39,677 nucleotides of DNA, from NCBI GenBank assembly GCA_002457365.1, contig NTKP01000009.1:1-39677 (forward strand), read 5' to 3'. The notes under the pieces are model-generated. The model worked only from the letters and a program-made list of their open reading frames with translations, had not been told where the DNA came from and ran no database searches. Below are positions 7,223-16,867 of this stretch, piece after piece (position 1 is the first letter of the stretch; each line of letters opens with the position of its first letter). The position numbers and the translations under genes are program-made. This DNA comes from Rhodothermaeota bacterium MED-G12. Lineage in GTDB: Bacteria > Bacteroidota > Rhodothermia > Balneolales > Balneolaceae.

Positions 7223-8416
7223 TTATTTGCTTCCTTTTAGTCCTTTCAATCCAGTGGCAGCTTTGTCGCTTAGAAGGTTGGTGTCATACTGCAATATTCG
7301 CCCATTTTTTTGTTGGTGCACAGTAATGGCCGTTTCAATAAGTTGATCTAATAAATCGGTAAAACTGAGCTTAGAATGCTCCCATAGATAGTAGGAAAAA
7401 GATCCTGGAATGGTGTTGATCTCATTGAAGTAAACTTTTTCAGTGTCTTTTTGAACCAAGTAGTCAATACGCGCTACTCCAGCTGCCTGAAATACTCTAA
7501 ATATTTGTTCTGACAATGTTCGTATTTCTTGGCTTAGTTCGTCAGAGATATCTGCAGGAATTACGCGATCAGCAGAAGCCATGCCTTTATCAGCGGATCC
7601 ACCACGTTGATATTTATCGGCAAATGAGAGCGCTTCACCACTGCCAATAGGTCGTTCACATACGCTGGAAATACAGGATTCAGGGGTGCCTAACACCGCA
7701 CAATTAATTTCAATCAAGGGAGCAATAGCCTCTTCTATGAGTATTTGAGCATCGTACCTAAACGCGGTTTCTACCGCTTTTATTAAGGCTGATTGAGTGT
7801 CTACTTTTTTTACTCCAATGCTACTTCCCAGTGACGAGGGTTTCACAATCACCGGATAACCGAGTTGTTCTACTTCTTCTAGAATGGTAGCATGGTGACG
7901 ATCCCAATCCTCTTCATAAAAATTTAGAGAAGAAGTAACAGGTATGCGGTTCGCTTCGCATAGCTGCTTGGCTTTAACCTTGTCCATGCCCAATGAGGAG
8001 GCTAATACCCCGCTCCCAGTGTAGGGAAGGTTAAATTGTTCACAAATCCCCTGAAATGAACCATTCTCACCGGCCCCGCCATGAAAAGCGACCACAACCG
8101 CATAGATAGCTTGCTGTACCGGCTTGGAAAAAAGTCCTTTCTTGGGATGTTCTAACACCACACGTCCCACTTGATCTCGGTTAAAATAGCAAGGACTGGC
8201 TTGCTGGATAAGGGCGTCTAGATCACCGTATTGTTCTAATTCTTTAAGAATATCTCCGGTGAACCATTGCCCTGATTTACTAATGTACAGGGGAAGTATG
8301 GTATATTTGGAATCGGAAAGTGCGCTCATCACTTGCATAGCGGTGAGTACCGAAACTTCATGTTCGGGTGAAACTCCGCCAAAAGCGACGACTAAATTGG
8401 GTGCCTGCTCTGTCAT
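7223..8416 (-). CDS. ddl: D-alanine--D-alanine ligase
   Basis: A 397-residue ATP-grasp ligase making the D-Ala-D-Ala dipeptide for peptidoglycan. The N-terminal substrate domain starts 'VVAFGGVSPEHEVSVLTAMQVM'-like, with the family SxEHEVS motif. The glycine-rich segment 'GGAGENGSFQGICEQFNLPY' precedes the ATP-grasp domain, and the magnesium/ATP site is 'NEINTIPGSFSYYLWE'. At 397 residues it is longer than E. coli DdlB and nearer the DdlA size; the last 30 residues are a low-conservation tail ending KGLKGSK. First gene of the ddl-nadK pair. TAATTTTG (plus 8422-8429) just upstream fits a -7 box, but it would leave almost no 5' leader and has no -33 partner. Confidence 0.93.
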   Translation of the reverse strand: MTEQAPNLVVAFGGVSPEHEVSVLTAMQVMSALSDSKYTILPLYISKSGQWFTGDILKELEQYGDLDALIQQASPCYFNRDQVGRVVLEHPKKGLFSKPVQQAIYAVVVAFHGGAGENGSFQGICEQFNLPYTGSGVLASSLGMDKVKAKQLCEANRIPVTSSLNFYEEDWDRHHATILEEVEQLGYPVIVKPSSLGSSIGVKKVDTQSALIKAVETAFRYDAQILIEEAIAPLIEINCAVLGTPESCISSVCERPIGSGEALSFADKYQRGGSADKGMASADRVIPADISDELSQEIRTLSEQIFRVFQAAGVARIDYLVQKDTEKVYFNEINTIPGSFSYYLWEHSKLSFTDLLDQLIETAITVHQQKNGRILQYDTNLLSDKAATGLKGLKGSK

Positions 8417-8552
8417 AAAAGCAAAATTAAGAATCTAATTGGTCATAACATTCTACTAAATATTGTGTGGAAAATAGCAGATGTTGCGGTCAATTGTTAC
8501 TATTGGACTACAACAAATAAGACAATCAAATAACACCGATATAATTGAACAT

Positions 8553-8557
8553 GGAGG
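8553..8557 (+). promoter_or_regulatory. Ribosome-binding site that decides the start of the amidinotransferase-fold gene
   Basis: GGAGG lies 7 nt before the ATG at 8565. An in-frame ATG at 8481 gives 28 extra residues without family resemblance and without such a site. Confidence 0.65.
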
Positions 8558-8564
8558 ACCGTGG

Positions 8565-9572
8565 ATGGAGCGAGTAAATACTGGGGTAATTCAAAGTCTC
8601 CACGAGTGTGATATAACAATAGCCACGCGACCAAAAATGCCGTGGCCAGATCAGGTTATGATGGTAGAACCTGAATTTTTTGATGTGGAATATGTGATTA
8701 ACCCCCACATGGAATCGATGATTGGTTGCGTGGATAAACACCAAGCTTGGCTTGAATGGACAGGGGTGAAGGCTCAATTTGAAGAATGGGGGCTTTATGT
8801 CCACCCCTTAAAAGCAATGGAAGGATTGCCGGATTTAGTTTTTTGTGCGAATCAAAGCTTTCCACTCTGGGATAAAGAGGCGGGTGCGTCCTTCCTTATG
8901 GGAGCTATGCGTAGCCCAATGCGTCGCTCTGAAGTGCCGTACCTTCATCAGGTTCTAGCGCATAAAGGATACCCTGTCCATTCTATATTTCCAGTTAACC
9001 AACGGAACGAAGAAAGCCAAAAAACGCTAAACCAGCAGACAGTAAATGCAGCGAAAAAAATGGTTGAACCGGAGAAAATGCCACTATTTTTTGAAGGAAT
9101 GGGCGATGTTCAGTGGCATCCAGAACGTTCTCTTATCTGGGCGGGTCATGGTTTCAGAACCAGCAAGCCCGCACTAGAGGCATTAGCCGCATTCACAAGG
9201 GTACCTGTTATTTCACTTCATTTGCAAGACAAACGACTGTATCATCTGGACACCTGTTTTTGTATGCTCGATGAGCAAACGGTGATGATTTATCCTAGAG
9301 CTTTTGATCAAGTGGGATTGGAATTGATTCATCATTTTTTTGATGTGGTGTTAGAAATAGATGAACGGGAAACCCTTGAGTCTTTTGCATGTAATGCCAC
9401 AGCTATAGTAGGAAGACGGGTTTTACTCCCTTCTGGTAGTCCTAAAACGGCTCGGCTTCTTGAGTCAAATGGTTTTACTGTAGCTGAGTTACCTACCAAT
9501 GAGTTCTTGAAAAGTGGTGGGAGTATTTACTGTATGAAAATGTTGTTTTGGAGCCAGGATGCATGTCTTTAG
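8565..9572 (+). CDS. Amidinotransferase-superfamily hydrolase (arginine dihydrolase/DDAH/arginine deiminase-like)
   Basis: A 335-residue protein of the pentein fold. The start gives 'MERVNTGVIQSLHECDITIA', preceded by GGAGG. Motifs in order: 'FFDVEYVINPHM' near the N-terminus, 'LPDLVFCAN' (the DxVFxAN substrate motif), FFEGMGD with E177, HLDTCF with H227, and the nucleophile C323 in 'KSGGSIYCM'. The Glu-His-Cys set is complete, so hydrolysis of a guanidino or amidino substrate such as arginine or methylated arginine is likely. The INPxM and VFxAN motifs resemble the arginine dihydrolase branch more than classical arginine deiminase, but this is inference. No arginine-catabolism partner is adjacent; carAB is 3 kb downstream. 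It is divergent from ddl. Confidence 0.78.
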   Translation: MERVNTGVIQSLHECDITIATRPKMPWPDQVMMVEPEFFDVEYVINPHMESMIGCVDKHQAWLEWTGVKAQFEEWGLYVHPLKAMEGLPDLVFCANQSFPLWDKEAGASFLMGAMRSPMRRSEVPYLHQVLAHKGYPVHSIFPVNQRNEESQKTLNQQTVNAAKKMVEPEKMPLFFEGMGDVQWHPERSLIWAGHGFRTSKPALEALAAFTRVPVISLHLQDKRLYHLDTCFCMLDEQTVMIYPRAFDQVGLELIHHFFDVVLEIDERETLESFACNATAIVGRRVLLPSGSPKTARLLESNGFTVAELPTNEFLKSGGSIYCMKMLFWSQDACL

Positions 9573-9649
9573 GAGTGCTTATGATAATAGGTTTTGAATT
9601 CGTCCCGTAATTCAAGACTTTTTTAACTGGTAAAAATTAATAAGACCAT

Positions 9650-12100
9650 ATGAAATACCTACCCTTTAGCCTGAGTTTAACCGCAGGGCTTGCTTTAATT
9701 TGGGTTCTAAGCACCCGCTGGGGAAATATTCCTCCAATGGGTCCTTTTATGGATCCTGACGGAGGGTTTTGGGCACAAGCAGAACGACAACCGCCCTCTC
9801 ATTTAAATGATCAACTCCTCGGGCTTATGGATTCTGTGCAGGTCTTTTTTGACGACCGTCGGGTGCCTCATGTGTTCGCTCAAAATGACCACGACCTTTA
9901 TTTTATGCAAGGGTTTCTACAAGCCCGGGATCGGTTATTTCAAATGGAAATGCAAACTTATGACGCGGCTGGCCGCCTAAGTGAATTATTAGGCCCTTCT
10001 TTAGTGGAGCGAGATCGGCAAAGCCGTAGATGGGGTATGGTGTTTGGAGCTGAAAAAGCAGTAGCAGAGGTTCAGAAACACGAACCCTCATGGACTATTT
10101 TTAAGGCTTATTCTGCCGGTGTAAATGCATTTATATCCTCTTTAGAGCCAGAGCAATTTCCCCTCGAATATAAGTTGCTAGACATATCGCCAGAGCCTTG
10201 GACTCCGCTTAAAATGGCCCTTTTACTCAAAAACATGACGCGCACCTTAGCGGCTGGAAACAGTGATGTCTCTCATAGTAATACCTTGGCGTATTTTGGT
10301 CCAGAGTTTGTTGAACAATTTTTTGATAAAGATCACGATCTGTTAGATCCCATTATACCAGCCAGTCGAGTATGGGATTTTGAACGGGTTCCGGTTAGGC
10401 GACCCGATACTCTTTTTGTGCCTAAAGTAGCCAAAAGCATACAGCCATTTCCTGTGCCGGAAGGCATAGGGAGTAATAATTGGGCGGTAAGTGGCGAGAA
10501 AACAGCCTCTGGATACCCCATCTTGAGCAATGACCCCCATTTGCGGTTAACGCTTCCCTCCATTTGGTACGAGATTCAGTTGCATGGACCAGGGGTTAAT
10601 ACCTATGGAGTAAGTTTGTTGGGAGCGCCAGGGGTAGTCATTGGTTTTAATGAGCAGGTTGCTTGGGGAGTAACCAACGTAGCTTCTGATGTATTGGATT
10701 GGTATGAAATTCGATTCGAAAATCAAAAGAAAGAGCGGTACTGGCATGACGGGCAGTGGAAAGCAACATCGAAACGTATCGAAGAAATTCATGTCAGGAG
10801 TGCTGAAACCATTATTGATACCGTTGTATATACCCATCATGGCCCTGTTTCCGAAGTGAGCAGTGCAAATACAGATGGGCAAGAAGGCTCTACTAGACCT
10901 ATTTATCACGCTCTACGATGGATTGCTCATGAGCCATCCAACGAAATACGAGCTTTTTATCAGTTGAATAGAGCAGAGAATTACGATGATTATGTAGAAG
11001 CGTTAACCCATTATCAAGCTCCTGCTCAAAACTTTGTATTTGCAAGCTCCGAAGGAGATATTGCGTTATGGGTCAACGGTCGGTTTCCGAATAAATGGGA
11101 TGGTCAAGGTCGTACTGTGAGTGATGGCACAGACCCACTGTACGATTGGCAAGGTTGGATTCCCAGAGAGCATCATCCCCATATTAAAAATCCTGAGCGG
11201 GGGTTTGTCAGTTCTGCAAATCAAGAATCGACAGCGCCAGATTACCCTTATTACATGGACGATGTATATGCACCATTTGAGCGTGGTCGAAGGATTAATG
11301 AACGTCTGTCGGAATTGGATAACATGACCAAAGACGATATGCAAGCGTTGTTAATGGATAACTATTCCTATCATGCAGCAGAAATATTACCCAGTATGCT
11401 GAGCTGGATTCAGACCGACTCATTGAATACAATTCAAAGCGAGGTATTGGATTCTTTGCAAACATGGAACTACTATAATAATGCGTCCTATCGTGCTCCA
11501 AGTGTATTTAGAAGTTGGTGGTACACATTATATGAAGCCATTCTGGTTGATGAATATGACGCTGATTTTCCATTAAGAACCCCCGCAAGAGATCGTTTGG
11601 TACAACAGCTCAAAGAAGACTCAAATTTTTGGATGGTGGACCATCGTTCTACCGAAGTGGTTGAAACCATTGGAGACCAAGCAACGCGATCGTTTATTTC
11701 GGCATTGAACGACTTGACCGAGGTTTACGGGGTTTGGAGTGATGATTGGGATTGGGGCTGGGTCATAAATAACGATATACCTCATCTAACTCAAACCAAT
11801 GGTCTAGGAGTGAATGACCTTTACAGTAGTGGGGGTGCGGAATCGGTTAATGCTACGCGAGGTAGTTCTGGGCCTTCTTGGCGAATGATTGTTGAACTTG
11901 GGCCTGAAATTAAGGCGTGGGGGGTGTATCCTGGAGGTACATCTGGGAATCCAGGGTCTCCTAATTATGATCACATGATAGAATCGTGGCGAACCGGAAA
12001 ATTATATGAATTACACTTCTATAAAGCCCCCCCTATTGGTTCCACTATGTCGTCGGGTCAGGAATCGAAGTCAGTAGTTAAATGGAGTCTAAGACCATGA
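9650..12100 (+). CDS. Penicillin acylase family Ntn hydrolase (S45), exported
   Basis: An 816-residue precursor. Residues 1-22 form a signal or anchor helix, so it is exported to the periplasm. The alpha-chain begins around 'VQVFFDDRRVPHVFAQNDHD' and 'DLYFMQGFLQARDRLFQME'. Autocatalytic cleavage would expose S275 in GIGSNNWAVSG, the nucleophile of the beta-chain. 'NDPHLRLTLPSIWYE', 'GAPGVVIGFNE' and the C-terminal 'YPGGTSGNPGSPNYDHM' are the remaining family signatures. Members cleave amides of beta-lactams, acyl-homoserine lactones or other N-acyl compounds; the substrate cannot be told from sequence. Its stop codon overlaps the start of the next gene. Confidence 0.9.
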   Translation: MKYLPFSLSLTAGLALIWVLSTRWGNIPPMGPFMDPDGGFWAQAERQPPSHLNDQLLGLMDSVQVFFDDRRVPHVFAQNDHDLYFMQGFLQARDRLFQMEMQTYDAAGRLSELLGPSLVERDRQSRRWGMVFGAEKAVAEVQKHEPSWTIFKAYSAGVNAFISSLEPEQFPLEYKLLDISPEPWTPLKMALLLKNMTRTLAAGNSDVSHSNTLAYFGPEFVEQFFDKDHDLLDPIIPASRVWDFERVPVRRPDTLFVPKVAKSIQPFPVPEGIGSNNWAVSGEKTASGYPILSNDPHLRLTLPSIWYEIQLHGPGVNTYGVSLLGAPGVVIGFNEQVAWGVTNVASDVLDWYEIRFENQKKERYWHDGQWKATSKRIEEIHVRSAETIIDTVVYTHHGPVSEVSSANTDGQEGSTRPIYHALRWIAHEPSNEIRAFYQLNRAENYDDYVEALTHYQAPAQNFVFASSEGDIALWVNGRFPNKWDGQGRTVSDGTDPLYDWQGWIPREHHPHIKNPERGFVSSANQESTAPDYPYYMDDVYAPFERGRRINERLSELDNMTKDDMQALLMDNYSYHAAEILPSMLSWIQTDSLNTIQSEVLDSLQTWNYYNNASYRAPSVFRSWWYTLYEAILVDEYDADFPLRTPARDRLVQQLKEDSNFWMVDHRSTEVVETIGDQATRSFISALNDLTEVYGVWSDDWDWGWVINNDIPHLTQTNGLGVNDLYSSGGAESVNATRGSSGPSWRMIVELGPEIKAWGVYPGGTSGNPGSPNYDHMIESWRTGKLYELHFYKAPPIGSTMSSGQESKSVVKWSLRP

Positions 12101-12441
12101 TCATATTGTTTCTTTTAATTGCCGGAAATGCATTTTTCTTGAATTTAGTGCTCCCTTGGTGGTCAGCAGCTTTGCCAGGGTTATTTTTTGGTTATCGGAT
12201 GAATGTGACTCCTATTCGAGCTTTTGGGATGGGATTCTTTGCGGTTTTTTTGGCATGGGGCGCTCATGCAGCCTATGTACATATAGCCAGTAATGGGGTA
12301 TTGAGCTCACGCATGGCCGAGCTGTTTGGATTGACTCAGGAATGGATTCTCATTCTTATTACCGCAGTAATTGGGGGTTTGTTAAGTGGATTTGCCACCC
12401 TAACAAGTTCACTACTGGCTCACAGTCGAAATAAAAAATAG
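12097..12441 (+). CDS. Small integral membrane protein of unknown function
   Basis: A 114-residue protein I do not recognise. It has three to four hydrophobic helices (about 1-18, 19-36, 44-66 and 84-106), a basic C-terminus (HSRNKK) and conserved-looking glycines. The ATG overlaps the stop of the acylase gene (ATGA), with GGAG 9 nt upstream; an in-frame ATG at 12082 is possible but has no such site. The overlap implies translational coupling with the acylase, so it may help anchor or mature it, but nothing in the sequence proves this. Confidence 0.72.
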   Translation: MIILFLLIAGNAFFLNLVLPWWSAALPGLFFGYRMNVTPIRAFGMGFFAVFLAWGAHAAYVHIASNGVLSSRMAELFGLTQEWILILITAVIGGLLSGFATLTSSLLAHSRNKK

Positions 12442-12642
12442 AAAGATGGTCTTGATGCAATCAGCCTATCTGTTTATCTTAGTGAAATTGCAATCTAAGC
12501 TTGTTCATCATAGCGTTTTTAATTTCATATAGGTACAATCCGATAAGGTCATTTTTACTACGTATTACGACTTTGATGGTGCGACTTACAAAAGGTCAGG
12601 GGTCGCAGCATTAATGAAATTTTTCGCTAATTATATATCACT

Positions 12643-12678
12643 AAAATCCGGCGCGGTTCCCGTTGTCGGATTTTTTTT
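12643..12678 (+). terminator. Intrinsic terminator upstream of carA
   Basis: AAAATCCG (12643-12650) pairs with CGGATTTT (12667-12674). The 16-nt loop contains an inner CGG-TTC-CCG mini-stem (12654-12662). The right arm runs into eight T residues (12671-12678) on the plus strand. It is either the end of the acylase operon or an attenuator of carAB. Confidence 0.75.
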
Positions 12679-12747
12679 GAGCAATGGTTCAAGACCTAGA
12701 GGCATATTCAATTCGCATGAACCAATGGCTGCTATTCTTGACCTAAC

Positions 12748-12769
12748 AGTCAACCATAGAGTCAACCAT
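12748..12769 (+). repeat. Two 10-bp direct repeats before carA
   Basis: AGTCAACCAT occurs at 12748-12757 and again at 12760-12769, a 12-bp period. They lie 39-60 bp before the carA ATG, in the part of the leader that can pair with CAATGGTT upstream. Possible operator half-sites or RNA-switch arms. Confidence 0.4.
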
Positions 12770-12807
12770 TGTAATAGTAACCCCCTAACTAACAGGATTC
12801 TTTAACT

Positions 12808-13920
12808 ATGGCTTTGCAACCTCGAGAAAAAGCAATTTTAGCACTAAGTGACGGAACCGTTGTGCATGGATTTTCGGTCGGATATAAGGGTATTACCGGC
12901 GGTGAATTGTGTTTTAACACTAGTATGACTGGGTATCAAGAGATTTTTACCGATCCTAGCTATTACGGACAGCTCATGATGATGACCTACCCTCACATTG
13001 GTAATTATGGCACAATGGATCGGGACGATGAGCATAGAAAAGTGATGGTTGCAGGTGTGATCACTCGAGCCTTTTCTCATGAATTTAGTAATCCCTTAGC
13101 CGATCGCAGTCTTCAGCAGTATCTTGAAGATCATAAAGTTGTTGGTATATCCGGGGTAGATACTCGGGCGTTAGTGAGACACATTAGGGAAAAGGGGGTT
13201 ATGAATGCGGTCATCTCTTCCGAGGAATTAGAGCCGGACGTATTGGTGCAAAAAGCAATCGATTGGGAACCTATGGAAGGTTTGGAACTAGCCACTAGAG
13301 TGACTAGAAAGGAGGCTCAGACCTTTCAGCCCGAGGGAGAATCGCGCTATAGAATAGCCGCTTTTGATTACGGAATTAAACGAAATATTATCCAAAGTTT
13401 TTTAGCACGAGGCTGTACTTTGCGAGTTTTTCCAGCCCAGTGTTCGATTGATGAGGTGAAGGCTTGGAATGCCGATGGATTCTTTTTCTCGAACGGACCG
13501 GGGGATCCTAACCCAACCGGAGATTATGCCTTAGAGGTAGTCGAATTTGCTAAAGCGTCGGGAAAACCATTGTTTGGAATTTGTTTAGGCCATCAACTAA
13601 TGGCGTTAAGTGAGGGGATTGAAGTAGGTAAAATGTTCGTAGGACATAGAGGTGCCAACCAACCAGTGAAAAATTTAAAGACAGGATTGGTTGAAATTTC
13701 AACACAGAATCATGGTTTTGCGGTTATCGAGGATAGTGTGACCGATGATGTTGCTGAAGTAACCCACATAAATCTGAATGACAAATCGGTGGAGGGACTG
13801 GCTTTTAAGCGGTTTCCAGGCTTTTCGGTTCAGTACCATCCAGAAGCCTCACCCGGCCCTCACGATTCAGCCTATTTGTTTGATCAATTTGTGGAACTCA
13901 TGGATAAATATAAGTCTTGA
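12808..13920 (+). CDS. carA: Carbamoyl-phosphate synthase small (glutaminase) subunit
   Basis: A 370-residue class I glutamine amidotransferase supplying ammonia to CarB for carbamoyl phosphate, the precursor of pyrimidines and arginine. The N-terminal CPSase small-chain domain is about residues 1-150 ('ELCFNTSMTGYQEIFTDPSY'). The amidotransferase domain has the nucleophile C259 in FGICLGHQ and the catalytic H344 and E346 in VQYHPEAS. Length is normal. carB follows after 74 bp. Expression may be controlled by the structured leader upstream. Confidence 0.97.
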   Translation: MALQPREKAILALSDGTVVHGFSVGYKGITGGELCFNTSMTGYQEIFTDPSYYGQLMMMTYPHIGNYGTMDRDDEHRKVMVAGVITRAFSHEFSNPLADRSLQQYLEDHKVVGISGVDTRALVRHIREKGVMNAVISSEELEPDVLVQKAIDWEPMEGLELATRVTRKEAQTFQPEGESRYRIAAFDYGIKRNIIQSFLARGCTLRVFPAQCSIDEVKAWNADGFFFSNGPGDPNPTGDYALEVVEFAKASGKPLFGICLGHQLMALSEGIEVGKMFVGHRGANQPVKNLKTGLVEISTQNHGFAVIEDSVTDDVAEVTHINLNDKSVEGLAFKRFPGFSVQYHPEASPGPHDSAYLFDQFVELMDKYKS

Positions 13921-13994
13921 GCCAGGATCAACGATGGCACAACACTTACAAAACTAAACGAATTTAACCCACTCTAACACTCTTAATACTCACT

Positions 13995-16823
13995 ATGCCA
14001 CGACGTAACGATATTAACAAAATTCTCATTATAGGTTCGGGTCCCATAGTTATCGGGCAAGCATGTGAATTTGATTATTCTGGTTCTCAGTCTTGTCGAT
14101 CTTTGAAAGAAGAAGGCTATGAAATCGTACTTATAAATTCGAATCCAGCTACGATTATGACGGATCCGATCATGGCAGATGCGATTTATATGCTTCCCAT
14201 GACAACCGATTCTATCAAAGAAATTGTAGCCAAGGAAAAACCCGATGCGGTTCTACCGACTATGGGGGGGCAAACGGGGCTTAATTTGGCTAGAGATTTG
14301 GAAAAGGAAGGATTTTGGAAGGAGCATGGTATTCAGATTATTGGGGTCGATATCGATGCAGTGGAATTGACGGAAGATCGGCAACTTTTTCGGGATCGCA
14401 TGGAGGAAATAGGGATAGAACAATGTCGTAGCCGGCAAGCTCATTCTCTGTTAGATGCAAAGGAAATCAAGGAAGAACTAGGGGGATTACCTATTGTGAT
14501 TCGTCCGTCCTTCACAATGGGTGGTGCTGGAGGCGGAATCGTTTGGTCAGAAGAAGAATTTGATCAAAAAGTGCTTTATGGATTGGAAATGAGTCCGGTT
14601 CATTCCGTTCTAATTGAAGAAAGTATTTTTGGTTGGAAAGAATATGAACTCGAGCTTTTACGGGATTCCAATGATAATGTGGTGATTATCTGTTCCATCG
14701 AAAATATGGATCCTATGGGGGTCCATACCGGAGATTCCGTAACGGTGGCACCTACACAGACTCTCACCGATAAGCAGTTACAAATCCTGCGTAATGCGGC
14801 TATTAAAATGATGCGATCCATTGGCACCTTTGCTGGGGGCTGTAATGTACAGTTTGCAATGGAGCCGGGTACGGATCGGTTTGTTGCGATTGAAATAAAT
14901 CCTAGGGTGAGTCGCTCTTCTGCACTGGCCTCCAAGGCAACGGGATATCCAATAGCAAAGGTTGCAACCAAGCTAGCCGTTGGGTATACATTGGACGAGT
15001 TGGACAATCAAATTACTGGAAATACCTCTGCTTGTTTTGAGCCCTCTATTGATTATGTGGTGTGTAAAGTACCCCGTTTCAATTTTGATAAATTCCCAGG
15101 AGTTGACGAGGAATTGTCCACACAAATGAAGGCGGTTGGAGAGGTAATGAGTATTGGACGTAACTTTCCTGAGGCACTCAATAAAGCTTGGCAAAGTATG
15201 GAGGTTGGACGCGACGGTTTAGGCGCTGACGGCTATGAAGAAATAAATAGAAAGACCGTTCGAGAGCGTTTGGTTAAACCGTATTGGGATCGAAGTTTGC
15301 AGATTCGTAATGCGTTTAAACTGGGTAGCTCTGTAGATGAAATTGCCGATATCACCAAAGTAGACCCGTGGTTTCTTCAACAGATTGAATATATGGTATC
15401 ATTGGAGAATAGAACTGAGGGTAAAGCTCTGGGAGAGCTTACAAAGGAAGAGCTCTATGAGCTTAAACAAGCAGGATTTTCGGACGCACAAATTGCTTGG
15501 TTAGTGAGCAAGTCGGGAGAAAAGGTAACCGATGATCAGGTTCGTACCTATCGTTTAGGATTGGGTCTTAAATCAGTATTTAAAGTGGTGGACACTTGTG
15601 CGGCAGAGTTTCCAGCCAAAACACCCTATTACTATTCTGCGTATGAAGGTGAAAATGAGAGCATCGTGTCTGATCGCAAGAAGGTGGTCATTTTAGGGAG
15701 TGGCCCCAATCGCATAGGACAGGGCATAGAATTTGATTACTCTTGTGTGCACGCCGTACTTGCTGCAAAAGAAATGGGTTATGAAGCAATCATGATTAAT
15801 TGTAATCCAGAAACCGTTTCTACGGACTTTGATTTTGCAGATAAACTATATTTTGAGCCTGTTTATTGGGAGAGAGTACTTGATATCATTGAGCATGAAC
15901 AACCAGAAGGGGTCATTATCCAGGTAGGTGGACAAACCGCGTTGAAATTAGGTAAGCGCTTGGTTAAGGCGGGAATCCATATTTTTGGGACTGCGTTTGA
16001 ACGAATCGATTTTGCCGAAGATAGAGGTGCCTTTTCTGATTTACTTATTCGCCTAGATATTCCTTTTCCTGAATACGGTACGGCTACCGATGTAGAAGGT
16101 GCTTTAAGCATTGCTGATCGAATCGGGTATCCGGTGTTAATTCGCCCAAGTTATGTATTAGGCGGTCAAGGTATGCGGATCGCAGTCAAACAAGAGGAGC
16201 TTGAGCGATATGTGGCCAACATTCTGAAGACCCACCCAGAAAATGCATTTTTGATCGATAAATATCTAGAACAAGCCATTGAAGTGGACGTAGATTCTGT
16301 TTATGATGGGGAGCAACTTCACATTGCTGGAATGATGCAACATATTGAACCAGCAGGGGTACATTCTGGTGATTCAACTGCAGTTATCCCCCCCTACTCT
16401 TTATCAGAAGAGATTCAGGCAACCATCCGAGCATATCAGGAGCGAATTGCGGAAGCTATGGATATTCAAGGGTTTTTAAATGTGCAGTATGCAGTAAAAG
16501 ACGATAAGGTATATATTCTTGAAGCAAACCCTCGAACTACTCGCACTATCCCTTTCCTTGCTAAAGCCACGCAGCGGCCAGAGGCAGCCATTGGAGTGAA
16601 GGTGATGTTGGGCGTAAAACTTAGTGAGTTTGACTTAGAATCTAAGCTAACATGCTGGGCCATCAAGGAGCCAGTATTTCCTTTCGATAAATTCCCGGGG
16701 GTTAAAAAAGAGTTAGGACCAGAAATGAAGTCGACGGGGGAAAGCATTTATTTTGCCCAAGACTTTAAGGATGAACACTTTAGGAAACCTTTCGAATTCA
16801 AGAATCTTTATTTGTCTAAATAG
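13995..16823 (+). CDS. carB: Carbamoyl-phosphate synthase large subunit, without the C-terminal MGS-like domain
   Basis: A 942-residue protein; E. coli CarB is 1073. Two homologous ATP-grasp halves are present: the first begins '[21 protein letters not shown]', with the oligomerisation domain between about 400 and 550, and the second begins near 557 with '[20 protein letters not shown]'. Both keep their catalytic blocks ('[20 protein letters not shown]' and '[20 protein letters not shown]'). The protein ends shortly after '[20 protein letters not shown]', where the allosteric MGS-like domain (site of UMP and ornithine control in E. coli) would begin. The final residues are followed by a normal stop with no sign of a frameshift: the next 44 bp lead to the DUF58 ATG. 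Short CarB proteins are known in parts of Bacteroidota, so this is probably a lineage trait. Confidence 0.96.
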   Translation: MPRRNDINKILIIGSGPIVIGQACEFDYSGSQSCRSLKEEGYEIVLINSNPATIMTDPIMADAIYMLPMTTDSIKEIVAKEKPDAVLPTMGGQTGLNLARDLEKEGFWKEHGIQIIGVDIDAVELTEDRQLFRDRMEEIGIEQCRSRQAHSLLDAKEIKEELGGLPIVIRPSFTMGGAGGGIVWSEEEFDQKVLYGLEMSPVHSVLIEESIFGWKEYELELLRDSNDNVVIICSIENMDPMGVHTGDSVTVAPTQTLTDKQLQILRNAAIKMMRSIGTFAGGCNVQFAMEPGTDRFVAIEINPRVSRSSALASKATGYPIAKVATKLAVGYTLDELDNQITGNTSACFEPSIDYVVCKVPRFNFDKFPGVDEELSTQMKAVGEVMSIGRNFPEALNKAWQSMEVGRDGLGADGYEEINRKTVRERLVKPYWDRSLQIRNAFKLGSSVDEIADITKVDPWFLQQIEYMVSLENRTEGKALGELTKEELYELKQAGFSDAQIAWLVSKSGEKVTDDQVRTYRLGLGLKSVFKVVDTCAAEFPAKTPYYYSAYEGENESIVSDRKKVVILGSGPNRIGQGIEFDYSCVHAVLAAKEMGYEAIMINCNPETVSTDFDFADKLYFEPVYWERVLDIIEHEQPEGVIIQVGGQTALKLGKRLVKAGIHIFGTAFERIDFAEDRGAFSDLLIRLDIPFPEYGTATDVEGALSIADRIGYPVLIRPSYVLGGQGMRIAVKQEELERYVANILKTHPENAFLIDKYLEQAIEVDVDSVYDGEQLHIAGMMQHIEPAGVHSGDSTAVIPPYSLSEEIQATIRAYQERIAEAMDIQGFLNVQYAVKDDKVYILEANPRTTRTIPFLAKATQRPEAAIGVKVMLGVKLSEFDLESKLTCWAIKEPVFPFDKFPGVKKELGPEMKSTGESIYFAQDFKDEHFRKPFEFKNLYLSK

Positions 16824-16867
16824 CGGGTAATTTGGGCATTTGTGGGTCTGTTTTAGTACCATTGATT

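Larger units (their letters stand above)
12442..12807 (+). promoter_or_regulatory. 366-bp leader region before carA with possible attenuator
   Basis: No credible gene lies here. From 5' to 3' it holds a 6-bp hairpin (TGCGAC 12580-12585 with GTCGCA 12602-12607), an intrinsic terminator (12643-12678), a second hairpin (TGGTTCA 12685-12691 with TGAACCA 12718-12724), and a 10-bp direct repeat. CAATGGTT (12682-12689) can also pair with AACCATTG (12764-12771), which competes with the second hairpin. A terminator 200 bp after the preceding stop and 129 bp before carA fits either a distant operon end or an attenuated carAB leader. I could not find an exact TAnnTTTG promoter in it. Confidence 0.45.

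Noticed and set aside
10333..10909. Long minus-strand frames inside the acylase gene
   Set aside because: They lie antisense to a gene with complete family motifs and have no recognisable domains or start signals.
12614..12805. 63-codon plus-strand frame in the carA leader
   Set aside because: It spans the terminator and both hairpins, has no ribosome-binding site or protein-like pattern, and ends at the carA start by chance.
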